From NCBI GenBank assembly GCA_037176905.1, contig JBBBWG010002726.1, positions 9,121 through 32,668 of the forward strand: 23,548 bases of DNA, written 5' to 3'. The notes under the pieces are model-generated. The model ran no database searches and was not told the DNA's origin. It was given only the letters and a program-made list of their open reading frames with translations. The DNA comes from Azolla pinnata. Lineage: Eukaryota > Streptophyta > Polypodiopsida > Salviniales > Salviniaceae. The position numbers and the translations under genes were made by a program. Shown in pieces: positions 1-10,491 of the stretch (position 1 is the stretch's first letter; each line of letters opens with the position of its first letter).

Positions 1-431
1 CGACGTCTAGTTATCCTCTTTAGGACGGGCATTTCACATTTATCAGGACTTTGTGTGTGTGAGAGCTAGGATGTATCGAGATCTTGTCAAGGCATAACTG
101 AATTAGTAGAAAAACCTCGATAGTGGCTCATAAAACAAACCAGGAAAAAACAAAAATCGAGTTGATCCCAGGATATGAAAACATGAGTAATGTGCATACT
201 TGTTCAATCATTTTTAGTTTCATGGAAATAACTGATCCCAGGATATGAAAACAGCAGGTAATGTGCATAATTGTGGAATCATCTCTATTTTCATGGAAAT
301 AGCCTTTCTTTCTTCTCTTGCTCGTTGGTAGTGTTTCGGGGATTGTATTAGAAGAGCCAGGAATACATTGATGTAAAATGGGGGGTTATATGCTCTTATG
401 CTTTGTGTGCTGCTGCTTCGTTCCTTATCAG
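1..431 (+). other. Intron sequence before the terminal DUF632 exon
   Basis: No coding segment is visible here. The stretch ends in a pyrimidine-rich tract and an AG at 430-431, directly before reading frame that matches DUF632. It contains a 70-bp tandem duplication (163-232 and 233-302) listed separately. The beginning of the intron is outside the window, so its length is unknown. Confidence 0.7.
163..302. repeat. 70-bp direct tandem duplication in intron
   Basis: Two adjacent copies start with TGATCCCAGGATATGAAAAC at 163 and 233. They stay alignable through GTAATGTGCATA and TTTCATGGAAATA to the end, with roughly 15% differences, so the duplication is not very recent. It lies inside the last intron of the DUF632 gene and seems to carry no coding sequence. 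Confidence 0.85.
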
Positions 432-1290
432 GCTAATGGAGATGTGGGACTGCATGCTGGTATGCCACCGGGTGCAGTATGAAGAGATCGAGAGGATGGG
501 GGCACTTGATGCCTCCCTCGCGCCGAAGTGGACAGACAAACAGCACGCGGAGAACACAGCGCAGCTCGAGAACGAGATCAGGCTATGGCAGGAGAACCTG
601 GGGAAGCTCGTGCAGACGCAGAGGGATTACATGCAAGCTCTGTATCACTGGCTGATGCTGCATATCAGCCAGATAGAGAGCGATGTGAAAGATGCGCCGA
701 GCTCGCCGCCGAGAGTGGTGACTCCACCGGTCTATCTCCTGTGCCGACTATGGCGTAACATCTTGGAACAGATGCCGGAGGCATTGGCAGCGCATGCGTT
801 GAAAGCATTCTTGTCGCTGCTGCATGATCTGCTCGAGCACCAGGACGAGGAGCTGCGGCAGAGGAAGCGGCTCGAGAGCCTGAGGCAGGAGCTGGAGCGG
901 AAGGAGCAGCAGTTGAGTTTGCAATTGGCAAAGCACAGGGAGAAATGGGGAGCAGCAGGGGAAATGGGTGGAAGTAGTAGTGGCTCAGATGAGCAAGGGC
1001 AAGAACAAGGACAAGGGCAAGGTCGTGGACATGGGCAAGGACCTTCCTCGGCTGCCCTCCAGGAGAGGGAACGATCGGTGAAGCTCCTGAGAGATGCTGT
1101 TGAGTCTGAGAAGCTCAAGTATGAGCAGATGTGCTCGAAGAGTGGCACCATGGCCCTCGCCAGTCTCAACAAAGGCCTACCCCCCGTGCTGAAGGCGATG
1201 CATGACTTTGCCGAAGCAGCTCTCCAGTGCTACACAGAACTCCACTCGGTCTGTGACAGCAGGCCTTCCCTTCCCCAGATTGCGTACTGA
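432..1290 (+). CDS. DUF630/DUF632 domain protein (REL2/NRG2-like), terminal exon, 5'-partial
   Basis: This exon encodes the last 286 residues of a plant DUF632 protein. The acceptor AG is at 430-431; the exon enters with the third base of a codon and reads to TGA at 1288-1290. The opening residues (LMEMWDCMLVCHRVQYEEI) fit the W..ML.CH..Q motif in the C-terminal half of DUF632. Next come the helical segment with W..NL..L...QR.Y..ALYHWL, a PPVY.LC..W...L segment, a charged coiled coil (about RQRKRLESLRQELERKEQQL), and a low-complexity Gln-Gly tract at about 998-1041. Family members include rice REL2 (leaf rolling) and Arabidopsis NRG2 (nitrate signalling, interacts with NLP7); many have an N-terminal DUF630 and a myristoylation-type start, which lie upstream of this window. 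The exact member cannot be assigned. The exon is intact. Long antisense frames over it are composition effects. Confidence 0.9.
998..1041 (+). repeat. In-frame Gln-Gly low-complexity tract
   Basis: A hexamer-like CAAGGG/CAAGGA repeat encodes alternating Gln and Gly with some Glu, Arg and His, inside the DUF632 C-terminal region just after the coiled coil. It keeps frame and probably forms a flexible linker. Such tracts commonly vary in length between alleles. Confidence 0.8.
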
Positions 1291-1551
1291 TAAGCCGATG
1301 ATGTTACAACTATTGATTTGATCGAGATCAGTCGATCTTATCCCTACATATGCATATGCTACGATTATATGCTTGTATAGCTATAAACCAAGCCGAGAGC
1401 TGAAGCAGTGTTGGGCTGCTGCCGATGCTTGTAGAGCTGCAAAAGAAGCTATCGGAACCATCGCAATGCTGTGCTGCTTTCGGCTGCAACATTAGCGGTT
1501 ATATGCCCTGATTTTGCACTGCTTCAGGGTGGAGCTGTTGCGATGCAGTTT
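1291..1551. other. 3' flank / probable 3' UTR of the DUF632 gene
   Basis: There is no coding segment. The stretch is GC-poor after the stop codon and contains several TGCTG/GCAGC-rich words (1408-1545). No unambiguous polyadenylation signal can be assigned. Confidence 0.4.
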
Positions 1552-1866
1552 GTGTACCTGGACTTGTGAAAGATGCTAGCTCCTAGGCTGAACCCTGGCA
1601 TTGCTACTATCCAGAGTTTATATACTAGTGTGTACCTCGACTTGTGCAAGATGCTAGCTCCAAGGCTGAACCTGGTATTGCTACTATCCAGAGTTTATAA
1701 CTACCGTGTACCTGGCTGGACTTGTGCAAGATGCTAGCTCCAAGGCTGAACCTGGTATTGCTACTATCCAGAGTTTATAACTACCGTGTACCTCGACTTG
1801 TGCAAGATGCTAGCTTCAAGGCCAAACCTGGTATTGCTACTATCCAGAGTTTACATATAACTACCA
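1552..1866. repeat. Four tandem copies of a ~78-bp unit
   Basis: Copies begin with GTGTACCT at 1552, 1630, 1706 and 1786 (spacing 78, 76 and 80 bp). Each holds the words GACTTGTG, AAGATGCTAGCT and ATTGCTACTATCCAGAGTTTA. Copies 2 and 3 are nearly identical; copy 3 has a 4-bp CTGG insertion near its start, and copies 1 and 4 are more diverged. This is the classic pattern of unequal exchange within an array. It sits 260 bp past the DUF632 stop codon and could be transcribed in the 3' UTR. Confidence 0.92.
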
Positions 1867-3112
1867 GGCGATAGCCATCTAAGGGCTCACACTTCGCTTT
1901 GTTTGCCTGCTCGCCTCAATCTCTCTAACTATCACATTCCTCCATTTTGTAAAGGATTTCTGCATACTGAAAAATAAGAAGAAGAATGTGGGGTAGCTGC
2001 ATGCTGTGCACCATCGTGATTTCAAACGTTTTGTTTGTGTGGGTGCGTGTCAAAAAGCGCAGGTAGCTTCATTCCAGCGCGATGGATATCGAGCTCGATG
2101 CGGCAGGTTGTTGCTGGACATTCATGTTGTTGCCCTCAATTTTACTCTGCAAAATTTAGGTACTATCATTTACATATGGTCTTTATGAGGTACATGATTG
2201 GATCCCATCTTCCACCCCCAAGACATTCATTGTCTGACAGTCATTCAACATCAGCATAAGGTCGATGGCGTGTACCTGAATGATTGCCCGAATGATAATG
2301 CCGCCACCATCCCGTTGCAGTCGGGGCAATCTGCATCGGCTGGATTCATCGAGCGGAAAAAAGATAAGTTTTAATGCAAACTGGTGCTGGAAATTCAAAG
2401 CATTCCATGAATGATGCCAGTGAAAAGATTGCAGGATACCTGCGTGTTTCAGATGGAAAAAAAACCAGTTACGATGTCGTGTTGTGCCTGGTGGTACCAG
2501 AACTAATTTATTATGTCCGGAGTAGGTTCCCCAATTCAAGATCAAAATGGATGAATAGAAGCATCTGATGTTACTGCAGCAAAACATCACTTGGGACAGC
2601 CTTTAAGGCGCCATTTTTCCTCGCTTTTATGTTGTGAGAGTACAAATTATTTTCGAGGGGGTGGGGGGGAGTTAAGATGAGAAGATTTTAACTGTAGTGT
2701 CAGATGTAACTTTGTGAAGTCGGCTAAAAGACAGATCGATCCTTCTCGTGTTGGAACAAATCCGAAATCTAATCGATTGGAGTTTTCGCTTGCAATTCAA
2801 GAAATACCAAAGAAAATCGCTTGGGAATCAAAGGTTGATGATCAGGTGTAAGTGATACAGAAGATAAAACCATCTAGTGATGATGATGATGCCAGATGGT
2901 TTTGGATTGATTGAGGACCCATAGAGGTAAAACAACTTCTTGTCCACCATATGCAAAATAACTCCAAGTCAAGCCAAATCAAGTTTGTGCATGTCTTGAG
3001 CAAGGCTTTGATTGCCAAACAAGACATTTCATGTTCACTTGATAAACCAGTTTATGTTGAGTTGAAGTCAAGTATATACATGATCAAGCAAGCTTTTCTT
3101 GCCAGATAAGAT
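1867..3112. other. Intergenic stretch with no gene recognised
   Basis: Open frames on both strands (the longest 135 codons, minus strand, 2183-2590) show no recognisable motif, no splice-consistent partner and ordinary AT-rich composition. A GATGATGATGATG run occurs near 2879. From about 2960 onward AAGTCAAG words begin to appear, a prelude to the AAGTC-rich tract further on. Confidence 0.6.
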
Positions 3113-3543
3113 GGTGTATATACAATCACCACTGACATGGCATTCTCAGTTACTCAGCATAAAATGCAATGACTTGTGCAAAGTTTAAGTCAGCCCGCCC
3201 AAGTCAGTTATTGTCAAATGAGATGAGCAAATATTTACGGCCTCTGCTCCAGACTAAGTCATGCCAAAACTTGGATATGATCGATCATGGTTTCTCTTAT
3301 TCATCGAATGCTACGATCTACGAAAGTCGGTGTATATACAATCACCACTGACATGGCATTCTCAGTTACTCAGCATAAAATGCAATGACTTGTGCAAGTT
3401 TAAGTCAGCCCGCCCAAGTCAGTTATTGTCAAATGAGATGAGCAAATATTTACGGCCTTCGCTCCAGACTAAGTCATGCCAAAACTTGGATATGATCGAT
3501 CATGGTTTCTCTTATTCATTGAATGCTACGATCTACGAAAGTC
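3113..3543. repeat. 216-bp recent tandem duplication
   Basis: Copy 1 (3113-3328) and copy 2 (3329-3543) both start GGTGTATATACAATCACC and end CTACGAAAGTC. They differ only by a single-base indel in the GCAAAGTTTAAG region and a few substitutions (CTCTGCTCC against CTTCGCTCC, CATCGAATG against CATTGAATG). Identity above about 97% marks this as one of the youngest duplications in the window. No coding content is recognised. Confidence 0.95.
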
Positions 3544-4285
3544 AAAGGCTAAGTCTAAGTCAAGCTTGGCCTCAATCAAAGCAAGGTTTTACTTGGCAAA
3601 TAAGGTTGCACATTGGCCTCGTTCTCAAGCCAAAGTCATGCCCAAGTCAAGGCTGCATAAGTAAAGCCCAAGATTCCCTTTCTCCCCGTCTTGTTAGAAG
3701 GATGGTGGTTTGTAATTAATTACAATGTCCCACTCTTGAGGTTGTGACATTGCAATGGTTGTAGCCGTTATATAATTAATAGAATGATCTTTGTCCCCCC
3801 CAAAAAAAGTAAAGCACAAGGCAATTCAGCCTAAGTAAAGTCGAAGGAGAAAAGTCCACGGGAGTCAAGCCTAATTAAGTCAACAGAAGTCAATCTCTAG
3901 CCAAGCCAAGTCAAAGTCAAGTCCAAGTCAAGACAACATAAATGAAGTCCAAGTCAAGTAAAGCAACCTACCGAAGAAGAAAAGTGAACGGGAGTCAAGC
4001 CTAAGTAAGTAAGTCAACAGAAGTCAATCTCTAGTCAAGACAAGTCAAAGTCAAGTCAAAGTTAAGACAACAAAAATAAAGTCCAAGTCCATTTAAGCAC
4101 ACTTGTCAGTTCAGCACAACTCAAGTCAAAGAAGGAAAAGGCAATGGGAGTCAAGACTAAGCAAGTGAGTCAACATAAGTCAAGTCAAGAAGAAAAGGCA
4201 ACATGAGTCAAGCCTAAGCAAGTCAGTCAACAGAAGTCAAGCCCACAGAAGTTCAAAGTCCAAGTCAAGTCAAGAAGAATCGCTC
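3544..4285. repeat. AAGTC-rich degenerate satellite tract abutting the ETFQO promoter
   Basis: The sequence is dominated by the word AAGTCAAG and relatives. Longer units are visible: the block GGGAGTCAAGCCTAA-TAAG...AACAGAAGTCAATCTCTAG occurs near 3860 and again near 3991, with diverged forms near 4146 and 4203. A short unrelated insertion lies at about 3660-3805 (TAATTAATTACAATG ... CCCCCCCAAAAAAA). The tract ends near 4275, only about 65 bp before the ETFQO start codon, so it makes up most of the proximal promoter region. Confidence 0.85.
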
Positions 4286-4342
4286 ACTCTGTCGGTTCGT
4301 CTCTGAGATTTCGCTTTGGAGGAACCGCAACGAGGAGGATCG
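4276..4342 (+). promoter_or_regulatory. Short unique leader of ETFQO (core promoter / 5' UTR)
   Basis: About 65 bp of non-repetitive, C/T-rich sequence (CTCACTCTGTCGGTTCGTCTC...) separates the AAGTC tract from the start codon. No TATA box is evident. TC-rich initiator-like sequence would fit a TATA-less housekeeping promoter, but the transcription start cannot be fixed from sequence alone. Confidence 0.4.
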
Positions 4343-7300
4343 ATGATGCAGAGATTCGTACGAGCAACGCACGGCCTTATTCGCTCCTCCCTCAGGCCCC
4401 CGCATGCTCAACCATGGCTCCTCCCTCCGCCCCTGAGGTTACGGTTTTCCTCCAGTTCCGCCTCCGACCCCCCCCGAGATGTCATGAACTACGATGTTGT
4501 CATCGTTGGCGCCGGGCCCTCCGGCCTCTCTGCTGCTATCAGGCTCAAGCAGCTCTCTCTGCAGTCTCAGAAGAATGTCTCCGTGTGTATCGTCGAGAAA
4601 GGTTCTGAAATCGGTGAGCTTTGAGCTTTGACATTCCTTTACAACGCTGCAAAAAAATCTTCGATGTAAAGAATCTGTAACGGAGAGAATTCGCTGTTCT
4701 AGGTTAAAGTTTGCGTGAAATCTGTAAACTTTGGGAAAACAACTTTTCTATACGTTGTGGCCGTTAGAGGAAATGTAGAGGCCCTGAACTAGCAAGAATA
4801 CCCCACCTTCCTTCAAAAACATCACATAAATCGTCCAAATACGGAACCTGTAATGAAGGGATTACGACCTTATTGTCTAATTTCTTTTTATGCACAAAAT
4901 CTTTGATTGTTTGAAAACAGCACTTTTTGTGTTGTACTTAATTGCAAATGTAAGAGTTTTAGGAGACTTCATTCTAATTCTTAATGTTGATTAGATATGT
5001 AGTAAAGGCACTGCCATGTCCATACAACTACTAATATATGTAAAAATATGAAAGAATCAGGTACTTCATCGTAGTTCTTGCTGAGAAAAGAAACCTGAGT
5101 AGATATGTGGTATTTGCACTACCATTTCCAGTTAATAGTATGTGATGGATGTGGTAAAATAAACATTATAAATACATCCAAGGTGGCAATGCTCCTTAAA
5201 CAAAGGTCTCCAGATGAATGAATATAGCCTCAGAGCCTAATCATTTTTATGCATATATGAAATGATTGGGGCCTTCTTTGCCGTTCTTGCCCGGGAAACG
5301 GTGTTTAACATTTTGTCATAAATGTGCTAATGATAAATTTAGTTTTAAGAATACCTGCAACTGCTGACATTGTTCAAACGATGATCTTTAGGAGCTCACA
5401 TCTTATCTGGCAATGTTCTCGAAACAAGGTCTCTAGATGAACTTCTCCCTGATTGGAAAGAACAAGGGGTAAATGTTCATAATTGGTCTACATTTCCTAC
5501 ATTAGTTTTTATTCATTAAAGCCAGTTTACATCAAATAATTCAGCGTATAACTTGGAGACATCTAATACATTGCAGGCCCCTGTAAATGTGCCTGTTGTC
5601 AAGGACAAATTCTTATGGCTTACAAAGAATCACGCCATACCATTGCCATCCCCCTTTGAAAATCATGGAAATTTTGTGATAAGGTACATACTATTGAGAA
5701 TTTCCATAAGCTTATTTTTAACTGCTTACAAATTGATGAAAAATGTTACTAGTTAGCTAACTTATGTTCTTGACCCGTTTTCAATTATATAGTTTGAGTG
5801 AGCTTGTTCGATGGCTTGGGAGAATAGCAGAAGACTTGGGAGTTGAGATTTATCCAGGATTTGCTGCGAGTGAGGTTGTCAAAAGCCAGATTCTGCTACC
5901 TTTGAATATATTCTATCTGAATTTCCTTCCACGGCATCTTTGAACTTTATGACTGATAATAGCTCATGCTACTCTTCAACTGATCTGTAGCAAAATATGT
6001 TGCCTTTGTCTCAGTGACATCAAAGAATCTGGTTTGGTTACAGGTGCTTTATGATGAACGTGGGGAAAAGGTTGTGGGGATAGCAACTAATGACATGGGC
6101 ATTTCAAAAACTGGAGAGAAGAAATCAACATTTCAGCGGGGTGTTGAGCTGAGAGGTTTAATGTCACCATTGATGGACTTAAATCAACATTGAGCCATAT
6201 AGTTATTGTTTTCACTTAGGTTCAGCAATGCAAATCATAGATGATTAACATTACACTTACAGAAGTCCTGCAGAGCACTTTTGTCTTATTCTTTGTCTCC
6301 CTTCACTTGATATGCCTGGTATATATGTTTGCATCGGTATACAATACTTCTGCATCTTTATTTGGTTGTTCATAACAGGAAGGGTTACACTTTTTGGAGA
6401 AGGTTGTCGTGGTTCACTCTCACAGGTGATTCTATTATGTGGTTAGGACAAATGTGTTTTCAGGGAAAGGGTGCCCATTAAATTCAGCTTGCAACATCTT
6501 CAGACAATCATGAAGAAATTTTCTTTGCGGGAGATGGCAGGTGCCCAGAATCAGACATATGCTTTGGGAGTGAAAGAGGTATAATTCTCAGTGTTTGTAG
6601 TATTAAGCTCAATTTGCATCTTTAGTTCTGGTAGCATAATTCAAAGTTGAAAGAGACAAACATCCAGGTATGGGAAGTGGAAAGAGACAAACATCAACCT
6701 GGCTTTGTCTTGCACACAATGGGATGGCCGTTAGACACAAAAACTTATGGCGGGTCCTTCCTTTACCACATGGATAATTGTAAGGCAAGTTAATGTGATA
6801 TGAGAAATAGATTTGTCATTTAAAGCCTGTAGAAACCAGAGTTTGGGAAATTTATTGCTTGATTTTCCAGTTCATTTTAATACTATAAATCATCAGAGTA
6901 GTATGGTGTCTCATGATGAAACTCTAATAATAAGAAATGTAGTCATCTCTGATATGTTGTTGACGGCCGAGAATGATGATTGGTGCATGTTCTAAAAATG
7001 ATGTTACACTGTCGTTGAATTTTGGAATTGTGCATATTAGAGTACTACAAGAAAAACTACTTGCTGCCGAATCACTGTACTGGAATGATCTGATTTTCAC
7101 TGAGATCTATATCTGAAATACTATGAAAAAGATAAGACAAATCATGCAATAGTGTGAACTTAATACTGGTGAAAAGTTCAGAAATCCAATGGTTTGTATT
7201 TAATATCTGTGCGTAAGTTGGTTGTATAAAGCAAGATTGACTTACCCCCGTTTCCAGATGGATGTGCTAGGGTGAATGTTTCGGGGATGATTTCATTTGA

Positions 7301-10300
7301 AGTGAGTGGCATTCATGATATTTTGTACTTATTTATTTTTTTGCAGGTTGCTGTAGGCCTAGTTGTGGCCCTTGATTACAAAAATCCCTATTTAAATATT
7401 TATGAAGAGTTTCAGGTATCCATTTTGGATGAGAAGCTCTCTGCATTTGCTCACATCCTATGACTAATCCAATATGGTTAATGACTGTAGAGATTCAAGA
7501 TGCATCCTGCATTAAAATCCCTTTTTGAAGGTGGTTCTGTTATCCAATATGGTGCGCGCACTCTAAATGAGGGAGGATACCAGGCATATGCACTGAAACA
7601 CTGCTGTAAAAATTTTGCTGATAGATTATCTTTTTGCCGATGTGGAACTAAAATGTTAATTTTTTTCAGTCTATACCCAAGCCTGCTTTCCCAGGGGGTG
7701 CCCTTATAGGATGCTCTGCAGGATTTCTTAATGTGCCGAAAATAAAAGGCACACATACTGCGATGAAGTCAGGTTTACTGGATCCTAAAATTTCTGTAGA
7801 AAATATTCACATTAGTTTGGTGCTTGCAATCGATGGTATATTGACATCACTGTAAAATAGTACTTATTTATGCTTTAAAATTCTCAGATTACTGTTTAAT
7901 TGGCTAACTATAAACAAAGTACTGTATAACAATTGTCACATCTGTTACTAAATAAAGAATCAACTATTGATCGTCTAACTTAGCCTCTGCACTTTCGGTA
8001 AAAGTAAATCTTTGGCTCCAAAAACAATTTGGTTGCGGAAGCGATATGGTTAAAGTGCAGTGTCTCTATTATTAATATAGCATATGTAATTTATGCATGA
8101 TGATTTACAGAAGTATCTTTTAATAGTGCAGGAATGCTTGCAGCGGAGGTGGCATTTACAACACTTTTTGACAGTACAGAATCTGAGCCAAGTATGGAAG
8201 AATATTGGACAGCTTTAAAGAACTCATGGATTTGGGAAGAACTATATCAAGCACGAAATTTTCGTCCGGTGAGAAAATGGAAGCTGCACTCATAACTTAA
8301 GATTGAAGTATTCTTATTTCACAAGATCTATCCTATCGGTTCTGGTTTAACTCGTTCTAGTGATCAGGTACTCTGATATATATACCAATGCAATTTCCCA
8401 CTGTTGTGAATTTACAATGTTGGAATAAGATAGTGAAGCAAGGGTAAATTTGAACTCCTATGATGCAACTAGACCTATCTTAATTTTGATGGTGGGTTTG
8501 GCAATTCTTGGTTTATCTATGTGGAGGTCTGATTGTTGGTGTTGCATTCTCCCCTTTCAATGCAAATGGTTGAGTGACCACCATTTCTGCGTGACACATC
8601 ATATAATATTTTTGGTTTCTTGTGGTACTCGGCAAGCTGTGAGGTAATAAAAAATTTCCATCAGACAAAAACTCTGTGATAACAGCACAGATGGGTAGTT
8701 TTTCTTCTTCTCTCCTGTCATACAAATACTCGTGCGTATAAACTTTGTTAATGAATCAAGAAGGATTGCAGTTTAAAATTCTGAATTATCTCTTTGCTCT
8801 CCTGAGTGTCTAATCATAACCTTCTTTGGTCTGCAGGCATTCAAATATGGAAGTTTACCAGGACTAGCTATTTCTGCAGTTGAACGGTAAGTATCTGCTA
8901 AGAAAACATGGCTTTTATAATGCAGTCATGTTAGTAGAATTGAACTTTGTATAAATGGTGGTCACTTTTGATCAAAATTTGAAATCTTCAATAGATAGTA
9001 ATAAGGCATTAGCTAACACTTGGAGTGATAAACAAGCATCATTTTCTTACCTCCCTTCCTTTTTATGCAATTATTTGTGAAGACAGATCTGCAAATTGTT
9101 TTTTTTTTGGCAATCCTTTTTTTTCTGTTGTAGATTTATCACCCGGGGAAGGCTTCCCTGGACATTGAAGCATGAAAAACCTGACCACGAAGCTACAGAA
9201 TTTGCAGACCATCATAAAGAGATAAAATATCCTAAACCTGATGGGAAGATTTCTTTTGATTTGCTAACATCATTATACAGGTAATTAAACCACTCGTCTG
9301 CGTATCACACAATTTCGACGTTAAATGCAGTTAGATCACAACTGATATAGCTTCTCATGCTCTTGTTTGTGTAATACCAGGAGTAACACCAATCATGACC
9401 ATGATCAACCAGTACATTTACACTTGCGAGATCCAAGCATTCCTGAACGTTTGAATTATCCCAAGTATGCGGGTTTGGAGTCACGCTATTGTCCTGGACG
9501 AGTGTACGAGTAAGTAGACATTTTCTCAGTCTATATTGTCTTCGCTGGAGCATTTGACATGGCTCCTAATCCAAGTGTGGGATACAAAGAGTTGCCTTAT
9601 GATGTTAACAGTTCATAATTACAAGAGTTACACATGGTAAGGATATGGGAAGATATGGGAAGTAGAATCCATTGAAGGATAGTGTTATCCATAATGGAAT
9701 AAAGCCATGACACAAGAGTCTCTGAAGATACTCATATCAATTAGCCCAGCTGTATGTGAAGACACAATGAATAGGAGTTTTGTTTAAATAGAAACGAAGA
9801 TGTGTAAACATGCCTCTTTGTGCTACAATCCCTGCAAATACAGGGTAGATTGTCATTCTCTAAAGTGGGAGGTGATGATGGTCTCTCGAAAATCTTTACT
9901 GAGCTTCCATTTTGTGATCTTCAAAGTGTCATATTTTTTTTTCTATGCAGACTTACAGGTATAGAGCACCTGAAGACATTTAAGGAAATAGAGTGACATA
10001 CATTAGATGTGCCAATTGCATTCATGCTACTGAAATTCTGTGACAAACTTACATCTGAGGAATTTCCGGACACATGGACTTAAACCTTGAGAAGTGCACA
10101 TTTGGCATGATTGTTTTAAGATAAGGAGAGCGTGAAAGTTTTCCTGCTACGCAACTCTTAGAATCGTATCAGTGAGAGGGATGATAATATATTGATTTCG
10201 AATGGTAATGTATTTTTATTTATTTGTTCAGGTATGTTGCAACTGACAATGGGAAACCAAAACTGCAAATTAACGCTCAGAATTGCCTCCATTGCAAGGT

Positions 10301-10491
10301 CGAGTACAGTTCTTCTCTCCAATTCAGATAAAATGTTTTTCAGTTGGAATCTTTGTTTCGTCTTTGTTTTGTAGGACTAAACGTTTTGTTATTTTTTTCA
10401 TGCATAGGCATGTGACATCAAAGACCCTTGTCAAAACATAGACTGGACTGTACCCGAGGGAGGCGGAGGTCCCGGTTATTCAATGATGTAG
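4343..10491 (+). CDS. ETFQO: Electron transfer flavoprotein:ubiquinone oxidoreductase, mitochondrial (17 exons, complete)
   Basis: Transfers electrons from reduced ETF to ubiquinone at the inner mitochondrial membrane, serving branched-chain amino acid, lysine and phytol breakdown. Exons inferred by frame and family conservation: 4343-4613, 5392-5468, 5577-5683, 5793-5874, 6044-6155, 6379-6425, 6504-6578, 6668-6784, 7347-7415, 7491-7583, 7670-7772, 8132-8268, 8837-8886, 9134-9280, 9381-9509, 10232-10298, 10408-10491 (TAG). They join to 588 codons with all phases matching; human ETFDH is 617 aa. Residues 1-47 are Arg/Ser-rich, a likely mitochondrial presequence; the FAD-binding GAGPSG is at 56-61; conserved blocks [48 protein letters not shown] and YPKPDG.ISFDL follow; the 4Fe-4S cysteines are C533, C557, C560 and C563. 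The ubiquinone-site and cluster regions look intact. An alternative start is the adjacent ATG at 4346. Introns 8 and 10 have GC donors, and intron 4 a weak GTTGTC donor. Confidence 0.96.
4614..5391 (+). other. ETFQO intron 1, with internal degenerate duplications
   Basis: The donor is ATCG|GTGAGC and the acceptor CTTTAG|GAGCT. Within it, TAGATATGTAGTAAAGGCACTGCC (about 4993) and TAGATATGTGGTATTTGCACTACC (about 5100) are diverged copies of the same segment. A relic resembling exon 2 lies at 5185-5217. No independent gene is present. Confidence 0.75.
6649..6695 (+). repeat. 31-bp-period duplication straddling the intron 7 / exon 8 boundary
   Basis: The 16-mer GAAAGAGACAAACATC is found at 6649-6664, inside the intron, and at 6680-6695, where it encodes E-R-D-K-H of exon 8. 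The acceptor CATCCAG|GTATGG lies between the copies, so the last bases of the intron are a copy of coding sequence and the usual polypyrimidine tract is missing. Confidence 0.85.
6785..7346 (+). other. ETFQO intron 8, GC-AG type
   Basis: Exon 8 ends AATTGTAAG and the intron begins GCAAGT; the acceptor is TTTTTTTGCAG|GTTGCTG. Only this donor joins ...YHMDNCK to [11 protein letters not shown] in the right frame. AG|GCAAGT is the textbook strong GC donor, in which perfect pairing to U1 at the other positions compensates for the T-to-C change. Confidence 0.85.
7584..7669 (+). other. ETFQO intron 10, GC-AG type with weak donor context
   Basis: Exon 10 ends GGATACCAG, followed by GCATATGC; the acceptor is TTTTTTCAG|TCTATACC. 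The family sequence NEGG(F/Y)Q-SIP requires a phase-0 junction here. The nearest GT (in CTGTAAAA, about 7606) has the wrong phase and would add unconserved residues. At 86 bp this is among the shortest introns of the gene. Confidence 0.75.

Noticed and set aside
732-1172. 146-codon open frame on the minus strand
   Set aside because: It is antisense to the DUF632 exon, Ser/Cys/Pro-rich by composition, and has no domain.
2183-2590. 135-codon open frame on the minus strand
   Set aside because: There are no recognisable motifs, no splice signals linking it to other exons and no conservation clue.
3660-3805. Possible 3' end of a retroelement (TAATTAATTACAATG ... CCCCCCCAAAAAAA)
   Set aside because: The A-run is short, no target-site duplication or coding remnant was found, and I cannot tie it to a known family.
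7600-7612. GT donor alternative to the GC donor of ETFQO intron 10
   Set aside because: Using CTGTAAAA would end the exon in phase 1, incompatible with the phase-0 acceptor before SIPKPAF, and would add residues not seen in the family.
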